From [Phialemoniopsis] sp. UDSM-2020 (Eukaryota; Ascomycota; Sordariomycetes; Thyridiales; Thyridiaceae), in the NCBI GenBank assembly GCA_018873225.1, contig JAEILZ010000006.1, forward strand, positions 3,906,001 to 3,970,000: a stretch of 64,000 nucleotides of DNA. Reading direction: 5' to 3'. The position numbers and the translations under genes were made by a program. Positions 56,323 to 64,000 of the stretch are shown here, one piece after another; position 1 is the first letter of the stretch; each line of letters opens with the position of its first letter. The notes under the pieces are model-generated. The model was not told the DNA's origin, did not search any database, and worked only from the letters and a program-made list of their open reading frames with translations.

Positions 56323-58692
56323 ATGGCGCCAAAATTCTCCGCCGATTCAAGCCTTGTCTTGATCGGCATGCGCTGTTCGGGCAAGTCGACCTTGGCATCC
56401 ATCGCTGCGAAAGCTCTCAAATGGAAGGTCATTGACGAGAAACGCTACTTTCAGAGATCAACGGGGCTCTCAGTGTCAGACTACATACAAAAGCATGGTA
56501 TAAATGCGTACAGCCTCCAGGAGGTTACCGTCCTGGAAAGAATACTGGCCGAGCACCAGAAAGGCTGTATCATAGTATGCACCTCTGCGTGTGTTCAAAC
56601 CAAGAACGGATGCGATCTCCTGCAACGGCATTCGTCAACCCTCCCCATTGTTCATGTTATGCGAGATGGCAGTGTCCTAGAACGCATTCTGGAGGATAGA
56701 TGGAGCGGCAATGTAGGCAAGCTCAGGAAAAAGCAGGAGCCTGTCTTTCGAACTTGCTCGAACTTCACATTCTTCAACACCGACGACACCGAGTCGAGCG
56801 GGATCGGTGATGATATTCTCAAGGAGCACTTCGAAGCAGCGACTCCAATATCTCAGCGACCGACTGTACATACTCTCTCGCTCAAACACGTCGAGTCGGA
56901 CTTTCTTCAGTTTCTGAATGTGATATACGGGAACAATGCATTAGCCACCAGGGCAGACGCCGACCCGGTTCTTCCCACATACGCGCTTCATCTCCCGTAC
57001 CCAAACCTCAAAACCTGGCGTGTGGATTTGAAATCTCTTGAAGCGACCGCTGATGTTCTCATCCTACGTGCGGACTTGCTGCTTGAAGGGTATGCCGCTG
57101 AGAACAGCGACCAGTTTTGGTGGGAGTACATCGCCGCACAGTTCGCGTTTCTCCGAAGGCATACAAGCCGGCCGATCCTATACCATGTCGCAGCGGAAAA
57201 TTATTCTGTCTCTCAGGGTCAACTCAAATACTCTGAACTCGTGCAACTTGGTTTTAGGCTGGGCGCTGAGTATGTGACAGTGCAACTCAGGGCTGCTGCA
57301 GAGCATGTGCGACCTATGATTCTACAAAAGGGTCATACCAAGGTGATCGGCTGTTTGCACGAGGCTGATGCGACTAATAACGGAGGCTGGGACTTTGATC
57401 CTCGACGGTCAGATTATGAAAAGGCATTAGAGATGGGTTGTGATGTCGTCCAGCTGACCCAACATGCCACCTCGATTGCCGACAATGTCGCGGTGCAAGC
57501 CTTCGTTCATCAGTTGAACGAAGCTGAGGGCTCTACCAGCTTGTCAGCATATAACACCGGGCCTCTCGGTCGCCCCTCTCAATGCTTTTGCAATATCCTC
57601 ACCCCGGTGTACTCGCCTACCTATGTAAAAAGCAACCCGGACATGGGCCTGATCACGGTGGCCCAAGCGCAACAAGCACTCTTCAGCTCATTCTGTCATG
57701 AACCACTTCGATACTTCACTCTTGGAGCCAGTGTGTCCTTCAGTATTGGCCCAGTGCTACACAACGCCGCTTATCAAGCGTATGGCATGCCACACACCTA
57801 CGATATCGCTCAAAGTAGGGATCTCGAGGGAGTGGAAGCCTTACTACGCAGCCGGCAGCTGGGGGGGCTCGGACTTTCTACTCCTTTCAAAATGGAAATT
57901 CTACCTCGATTACATCAGATGAGCAACGAGGCCAAGGCGATCGGAGCGGTAAACACCGTGATGCCTATCCGATGTCTGCAAAATACGACTACAGATGGCA
58001 GACGAGAGGGTTTGCGGCTCTCTGAGCAGCGGCATCGAGCGGGACCGGTCCTTGCACTATACGGAGAGAACACAGATTGGAAAGGGATACGGATATGCGT
58101 CCAGCGTCATCTCTCCCCTGCGAATGCTATTGCTGCCCACTCCTCGGCTCTTATCATTGGCGCTGGCGGTATGGCCAGAGCTGCGGTCTACGCGATGCTT
58201 CGCTCGGATGTGAAGCATATCCTCGTCTACAACCGGACTTACGAGCATGCCGCAAGCCTGGTTCACGATTTCGAGACTTTGTGTAGCGAAGGTACATATC
58301 CTGCTTCTTTTACAATTCTCAGATCATTACAAGAAGCATGGCCGCAGCAAGTTGCACACCCTACAATTGTGATCAACTGCTCGCCAGCTTCGGGTAATGC
58401 CCTAAGCTTCAGACACGGCTCCTCTAGCCTGAGCCCAGTTGTTTCAGTCCCCCGGCAGTGGCTCGGAAGCCCGACCGGAGGCGTCTATCTCGAACTAGCT
58501 TACAATAGCACACTACCATCGCCAGAGCAACTACACGTATGCTCAGATGAAGAGAGACCGTGGATCGGCGTTACCGGGCTCGAGATCTTGATCGAAACTG
58601 CCTCTGCTCAGTTCGAGTTTTGGACAGGTCGTAAGGCGCCAACATATTTGATGAAGAAGCAGCTGAGCCTTTTCTTAAGCGAGGCAAGATAG
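56323..58692 (+). CDS. qutR: QUTR/QA-1S-like repressor (AROM-derived three-domain protein)
   Basis: A single exon of 789 residues. Domain order equals the last three domains of pentafunctional AROM: a shikimate-kinase-like domain with P-loop GMRCSGKST (residues 15-23), a type I dehydroquinase-like domain (about 220-440) with GCLHEADATNNGGWDFD (His346) and CDVVQLTQHATS (Gln377), and a shikimate-dehydrogenase-like domain with SFSIGPVLHNAAY (472-484), LGLSTPFKMEIL (Lys523), GAVNTV, GENTDWKGI, IIGAGGMARAAVY and YNRTYEH. In active type I dehydroquinases the position of Gln377 is the Schiff-base Lys, so this domain should be inactive. QUTR in Aspergillus and QA-1S in Neurospora are repressors of this origin that sense quinate and hold back the activator. 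The intact third domain may be the sensor. It is 634 bp from the permease start. Confidence 0.87.
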   Translation: MAPKFSADSSLVLIGMRCSGKSTLASIAAKALKWKVIDEKRYFQRSTGLSVSDYIQKHGINAYSLQEVTVLERILAEHQKGCIIVCTSACVQTKNGCDLLQRHSSTLPIVHVMRDGSVLERILEDRWSGNVGKLRKKQEPVFRTCSNFTFFNTDDTESSGIGDDILKEHFEAATPISQRPTVHTLSLKHVESDFLQFLNVIYGNNALATRADADPVLPTYALHLPYPNLKTWRVDLKSLEATADVLILRADLLLEGYAAENSDQFWWEYIAAQFAFLRRHTSRPILYHVAAENYSVSQGQLKYSELVQLGFRLGAEYVTVQLRAAAEHVRPMILQKGHTKVIGCLHEADATNNGGWDFDPRRSDYEKALEMGCDVVQLTQHATSIADNVAVQAFVHQLNEAEGSTSLSAYNTGPLGRPSQCFCNILTPVYSPTYVKSNPDMGLITVAQAQQALFSSFCHEPLRYFTLGASVSFSIGPVLHNAAYQAYGMPHTYDIAQSRDLEGVEALLRSRQLGGLGLSTPFKMEILPRLHQMSNEAKAIGAVNTVMPIRCLQNTTTDGRREGLRLSEQRHRAGPVLALYGENTDWKGIRICVQRHLSPANAIAAHSSALIIGAGGMARAAVYAMLRSDVKHILVYNRTYEHAASLVHDFETLCSEGTYPASFTILRSLQEAWPQQVAHPTIVINCSPASGNALSFRHGSSSLSPVVSVPRQWLGSPTGGVYLELAYNSTLPSPEQLHVCSDEERPWIGVTGLEILIETASAQFEFWTGRKAPTYLMKKQLSLFLSEAR

Positions 58693-61600
58693 AGCTAGCT
58701 GCACAGCATCAAGATGTCTTGCGAATTACTGTGGCCATACAGCTCTACTATCATCTTACATTGTCAATCAATTTCAATGCTCAATTATCGACGTTTTCCT
58801 TTCTAGTCTGGTCGTCGTCTGACTGCAATTGGAAGAGCTGGGCTACCAGAAAGTCTCACAAAGACAGGAATCACAAGTACGTAGATGTAAGCGTGCACAC
58901 CGACAGCACTTTCCAATATCTTACGTAGGGTTCACAGTTGTACGCACGTAATTGTGACGCTGGCAAATCTGTATTGATCAAAGATTGGTAAAGAGATTCC
59001 ATACAAAAGCCAGTGGGGGTTGAACGCTATGTGTTGGCGCGACCTGTGAGAGTCCGAAGCGAGTGGGCGCAGACTCGGTTGCGATGGCCGAGCCGAAATC
59101 AAGCAGTGTCTCAAGCTACAGATCAAACGTTCTAGAAGGTCAGAGACCCATGTGTGCTAGAGGGCGAATGGTAAGTTTATTACTATGGTTGTGAGCTGCA
59201 AAGACAGGGTTCTCTTGGCCTGGTCCTCGCGGTTCTGGACCCTTGATGCGCCGCTCCAACAAGGGAAGTTCTTGATTATCCATCATTGCAACCACCAACA
59301 CGAGCTCTCTTCAAAGCCACACATTGCTTCATTGCGATGTCGTTGTGTTTGTTGGCGGCGCTACTTTTCTGCCCGAAAGCTTCACACCTCATGATTCATC
59401 ATCGTGGCGTGGCGCGATGCAATTGGAAGCAGCTCTAGGGATTAGCCTAATTGCTTCGGTGTGGTCACCATGTGGTGTGGGCTGGTGTTGAGCAGACCGG
59501 TACTTCTCAAGACACCTGGTGTACTCGCCTGCATGGAGCAGAATTGGGGTCATTTCACTTCATAGGCGAGAGTCGAGAGCGTAGCGCGCTCTTCAGGCGT
59601 TTGGGTCAGGCACAGCGTGAAACAGAAGATGCACGCTTGGGATGTCTGCTGGGCGAGGGAAGAGAAGTTGTGGTTGCTCTCCTAAACCAGCTAGTCCGTC
59701 ACTATCGGCAAAGCTGGCCTACACTCCGGAAACGCAGCCCCTCATCTCTGGAGCAGCTGACTAGTTGGGATACTCCCGACAAGCGCCTGGGCTTCAATAT
59801 CTGCTCAAGAGTCAGTTCAATGTTCCCTCAACTAGCAGAAACAGAGCTCTCGAGAACCTCTGCGGTCAGACACGCCGACGCCCGTTGTCAAGCTGAACAA
59901 AGCTCTCCCCATCGCGTCGTAGGTTTTGCGTGCTCCCTCTTTTTTATGAAAGAGCTGCTATTGACTATTCACTACGCAATGTATTGCTCGCACAAAGCTC
60001 GACGACATCAGGTCCTGTTATCTTTACCAGCCCAGGAGAAGCTGGAGCAAAGGACTTCAAGCTCACTGTTGCATGATCGTGGTTGAAGTGCTAGAACCTA
60101 ACTACCTCTCACAGGGGTAGAGATCTCTTCATCTCTCAGCCGACCCTCCAAGATGCCATGCATACCCTAAAACTCTTCATCGCTCCTTTCAATCGGGATG
60201 CAATGCCTCTATCCATAGCATGCATGCAAGGGGCCAGTCGTCGCTCCTTTTGCAACGGTGCACACAATCAACTGTTTCGGTTGTGGTGCTCGAGAGGCTC
60301 AGTACACCCTCTTTCTCAGCTCTGGCCCAACAGCCTTATGTTGGTTCACGTCCTGCATATGGACTACTCCAGAGCGCCTTCAGCACGAGCTGTAGATTGC
60401 GTCCAGCCTCTTTTTGTGTCACTACATATTGATGAAGCTCATCGATGTTCTGCATGGCGAAATTTGAACTCGAATACAACCTGCATACAATATCAGCCAG
60501 TTCCCTTACTTCGGGACGTCGTTAACTAACCTATCAATCGAGCCCGAAAATACAGCGGCCGCGTGGCTCTTGGCGCCATTTCTGCACGGCTGAAATTAAC
60601 CAGTTTGATTCAGTCTATTACCAACAGACGGTCTCTGCGACGCACAGGCAGCCGACCACTTCCCCGGTATGGACTTGGCCCCGAGCTGACCCATATTGCC
60701 TCGGTTCCGGAGCCAGCCAATGCGGTCTCTTGGTTCTTGGTTCGCATAAATCTGCTCCACGGCGGGAGCAAGCGAGAGGTCAGCACAAGAATAGCACACA
60801 GCACTATAACTCGCGGGACTATGCTGATTGGTCTGGCTGTTGTGTCTATGTTATTGAGTGTGTGCATGTTGGTTGATTTTGTTTCTTCTATCCTACTCGT
60901 TGGAGCTCAATCATCGGTGACCGGTCAAGGACAGTCAAGTCCAAGGTCCGGTGGTTGTGGGTGCAAGCATGGACCAGTGAGCTGAATCACTAGCAACAGC
61001 ACTGACCAGTAACTATGCTTTGCAGTTTTGAGTAAGATCAGCACCCGCTCTCCACCATGTTCTGATGTACTCATATTCTCCAATCCCCAAACATCAATAA
61101 CAGCGGTCCTGACCCAGTTAGTGCTGTATTAGCAGTCTGAGCACAAACTAAGCGTTGTTCGTCTACTGCAACAGCGTTGCTAACTTGAGCGCTGAGACAC
61201 GCCAGGACGCCGCTAAATCCTGTCAGCCTCTGTTCCTGCTTCTGGTCCCCACATATTGCTTCTCCAGGAGTCGACGGGCTTATTCCCCCGCAGGTCACAG
61301 GGAGGTGGTGCTTCATCAGGGCTGATTGGTGGGCGACTCTGCCATCGGCGCATTCTTCCGAATTTCCCATCCGGGCCTATTTTAGACTAGCAGTGAGGGG
61401 AAGAAGGTGTGGAAGAACTGGTACGTTTTTGTTTGACACAATGCAGGACTCGATGCTCAGCTTGGCTTCTCTTGCAGGGTCCTCCATCTGCCTTTTCTGC
61501 CTCCCAACCTGTTCCAATGCTTGACCAATGCCTCCGCCAACCATTGCTCCGATCGAGCCACACTTGTCACCAGACCAACTGCGTTGTGTTGGAGGAGCCT

Positions 61601-63474
61601 CTCTGCGTTGCCAGACTGCTCGGCCGCATCAATCACTCGATCCTGCCTAGCCAGTTACAGCCAGTCCACTACGGAAGGGCTGCTCCTCAGTGCCGTGTCC
61701 TATTGCATGCTTCTGCCACACTGGGACTAGTTTGCATGCTGCTGTTCACCATGTGTCATGGGTCTCCCAGGGAGCCTCTGATGCGCCATTGGCCATTCGG
61801 CTCAGCAGTCCTCGCCACCCGCCAATGGCGTCCGTTTTAATCCCTGCCATTTTCCTGGCACAAATTATCCCTCCACCAAAACAAGCATGACTGTCTGAGC
61901 TTGTTCGCTCACTTGGCTCAGTCACCGCATCAAATTCATGATACCTTGGTCCACCAGGGTTGGGTTGGTGGGTTACGGGGGCATCGATCTTTGCCCGGGT
62001 TTGCAATGGCGCCACCCGGCCAGGATCTGGAGTTTGAACATGCAAATCCAGCCTCCAGTTCGTCTGGTCATGGGAGGATTGGCGTCCCTTGTAATTTGCT
62101 AAACCTGTGCACGGACAGACGCGACAATCCACCAAGGAACCCATGGATCAAACCACGAGCGAAAGGAGCATCGCGTCGTGCGCCAGTCGCCTCAGTAAGC
62201 GAAATGTCAGAAACCGGTCTCTGGCGTCTGCCAGTCTCTCTCGTGATGCACGCAGCTCGTGATGGCTGCACGGTCCGGAGGCCAAGGTTCGTGATTCACC
62301 ATATCCCGAAAAGACTAGCCTCTCCGCCGAGCCATGATCAGATCCAGCTAGCCAGCGATCCATCCTTACCCGTCTTTGATCGCAGTTGGTACTACGCCTT
62401 GCCAGTCTGAGAACACCAACGGCTGTGCCACTTTCTTGCTGTTTATCATTTCCGTCCCTGCATCTCCTTCGCTTCTGGACTGGCCACACTCAGTGAGAAG
62501 GCAAAGAGAGGCAAATAACACAAACCTGCATTTGTTGGCGACTCCCGCGATGGAGTGCACATCTTATTATTGATGGTGCTTACATACTATGCCGTTGATT
62601 AACTCTAGCCACCCCGGATTCTATGCAGAGTCCTCCTTGTGGTATGATCTACCTGATCTCCAAGGGCTCGACCAGCCGCCGCAATGTCGACTTCTTGGCT
62701 CAACCAGAGAATCGGTTTGCCCTTTGTCGATGATCTGGTCTGGATCTGCCTTCGACGTTACAAGCATCGCCGGGAAGGGCTAAATTCTGTCAGCCCTTCA
62801 AAACCATTCTGGTCATGCTTCGACCAGGACCAGGTATGTATGCATGGTACAGTACGTAAGTTCCGTCAAACCTTATGCCACATCCACCTGGTTGCTCGAC
62901 TGGAAATCCCCATTCACTCCGGTCGTTGGCCGAACAGGCGGGACGATTGTCCCAGCAAGCCCCGTAGCGAGATCTGCCAATCTCGCGGACCAGTCCTGAC
63001 ACCATCCTGCTCTTCTGACCACTCCCCAAATTGGGCCAAGCTGGCCTGCCATTATCCGCATCCCGTTTCTTTCTACCGTCGCCGGTGTGCCCACCCTCCA
63101 CTACAGACCCCATGTCCCCGCTCCAACATCCTGCCCCAACTTCTGTTCACCCACCCCCCTGCAGGCATCGTCGGCCCCCAGTTCCCACGTTGGCGTGTTG
63201 GTAGTGGACAGTCCTGTTCGGAGACAGATCCCAGAGCCATACACCCCTGCCACAATGTCAAGGCGTCGATACACTTCCAATGGATCGATGTTTCCCCCCG
63301 TCTCCTCCACCTCTGCTACATCGACCCCAGAGATATAAGCTGGGGCCCATCCCTGACTCCTTGATTCGGACGGGATCTTCTCTTTTTCTCTTCATCCCTC
63401 CAAATCCTTGGACTTACACCAAGTCCGTCTTGTCATTTCAGAGGTTCAAGTCGGCCTTCCTTTAGCAGCCGACA
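58693..63474. other. 4.8 kb gene-poor region upstream of the MFS sugar porter
   Basis: No protein gene is supported. Frames up to 226 residues exist on both strands but lack family signatures and start contexts, and several overlap in opposite strands. Several CCAAT or ATTGG boxes are present (near 60730, 61325, 61786, 61823), including a second CCGCCAATGGCG-type stretch near 61823. The last 500 bp are pyrimidine-rich, with TATAAG at 63334-63339 and a CT tract at 63376-63400. This looks like a long promoter and leader of a regulated transporter; a non-coding transcript or eroded element cannot be excluded. Confidence 0.4.
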
Positions 63475-64000
63475 ATGGCCCCCAACGTCAACATCGGTGC
63501 CAAGGCCGTCCAGGGCGAGGTCGAGGTCGCCCAGGCCGAAGCTCCCCGCTTCGAGAGAGTCTCGTGGACCAGGGAGCCCCATCTACGCAAGCTCTATGCC
63601 TATGCGATTGTGCTCATGGTTGCCTCGGCCACCACCGGGTACGATGGCATGCTGGTCAACACGTCCCAGCAGATCAAGAAGTGGGAGGAGTACTTCAGCG
63701 ACGACGTCGTCAAGAACGAGAACAAGCTCGGCATCCTCATCAACATGTTCAACATCGGCTCCATCATTTCCTTCTTCATCACTCCCTGGGTTGCCGACCA
63801 CTGGGGCCGAAGGATCGCCATCATGATCGGTTGTGTGTTCATGGTTGGCGGCGGTTGCTTGACTGCCTTCTGCAACGGCTACGGCATGTACATCGGTGGC
63901 CGCTTCCTGCTCGGTTTCGGCAACTCGCTCTCTCAGATGTCCTCACCCCTTCTTCTGACCGAGATCTGCCACCCGCAGCACCGTGGTCCCGTCACCGCCA
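63475..64000 (+). CDS. MFS sugar porter, 5' part (partial)
   Basis: The open frame runs from the ATG at 63475 to the window edge, 175 residues, and continues outside. The cytosolic N-terminus MAPNVNIGAKAVQGEVEVAQ is followed by EPHLRKLYAYAIVLMVASATTGYDGMLVN, the first helix of lactose/hexose permease-type porters. Then come INMFNIGSIISFFITPWVADHWGRRIAIMIG, GGRFLLGFGNSLSQMSSPLLL and TEICHPQHRGPVTA, the conserved R-x-x-x-G-R-R and PxxRG regions. The ATG context (gacaATGG) is good and the leader is pyrimidine-rich. The substrate is probably a hexose, disaccharide or related compound. Strong third-position C/G bias suggests high expression. Confidence 0.88.
   Translation, partial: MAPNVNIGAKAVQGEVEVAQAEAPRFERVSWTREPHLRKLYAYAIVLMVASATTGYDGMLVNTSQQIKKWEEYFSDDVVKNENKLGILINMFNIGSIISFFITPWVADHWGRRIAIMIGCVFMVGGGCLTAFCNGYGMYIGGRFLLGFGNSLSQMSSPLLLTEICHPQHRGPVTA

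Noticed and set aside
46585..58692. Search for a catabolic type II dehydroquinase (qutE) in the quinate-type cluster
   Set aside because: No GPNLNLLG-like start or matching short frame was found in the reading frames of this interval; recorded as absent from the window, not as absent from the genome.
59451..60086. 211-residue plus-strand frame in the gene-poor region
   Set aside because: It begins at a non-ATG codon, has no known motif and no intron structure; judged chance.

Overview
The window looks like a chromosomal segment of a filamentous ascomycete (Pezizomycotina). Genes are split by 50-70 bp GT-AG introns. There are three Zn2Cys6 transcription factors, several MFS permeases, and a quinate/shikimate-type gene set with a multidomain AROM-derived regulator. 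I see no CRISPR, no operon structure, no tRNA or rRNA gene and no intact transposon. About 27 protein genes are supported. Most needed splice reconstruction, and start codons are the least certain part.

Layout. 1-774: 3' end of an FAD-dependent amine/amino-acid oxidase. 0.9-5.5 kb: a Zn2Cys6 factor divergent from an MFS sugar-type transporter. 6.1-7.9 kb: a class-3-like aldehyde dehydrogenase with a C-terminal membrane anchor. 8.2-9.3 kb: a MARVEL-type membrane protein with a Gln/Pro/Tyr-rich tail. 10.5-11.1 kb: a small secreted protein of unknown function. 12.8-22.2 kb: a second Zn2Cys6 factor, a class-III aminotransferase, a Dal5-like permease and an amidase. A direct-repeat element GGCGT-N4-GGCGT recurs in their promoters. 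22.3-30.0 kb: a decarboxylase-type amidohydrolase, a DHA1 transporter, a GMC oxidoreductase and an NmrA-like reductase. 31.6-38.0 kb: SNG1-like membrane protein, crotonase, DUF1264 protein, SnoaL-like protein and a four-exon YCII-like protein. 38.2-46.6 kb: a second Dal5-like permease, a Gfo/Idh/MocA dehydrogenase divergent from an SDR, and an aldehyde dehydrogenase.

47.0-58.7 kb is a quinate/shikimate catabolic cluster. It has a QUTA/QA-1F-like activator, an SDR, a 3-dehydroshikimate dehydratase, a quinate/shikimate dehydrogenase, an MFS sugar porter (candidate acid permease) and a QUTR/QA-1S-like repressor. The expected route is shikimate (or quinate) to 3-dehydroshikimate to protocatechuate. 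No catabolic type II dehydroquinase is visible in the window. A gene-poor stretch of about 4.8 kb then leads to another MFS sugar porter cut by the window end.

The most noteworthy observations are the shared promoter element linking the 12.8-22.2 kb genes into a probable regulon, and the quinate-type cluster whose regulator has lost the dehydroquinase Schiff-base lysine and which lacks its own dehydroquinase gene.
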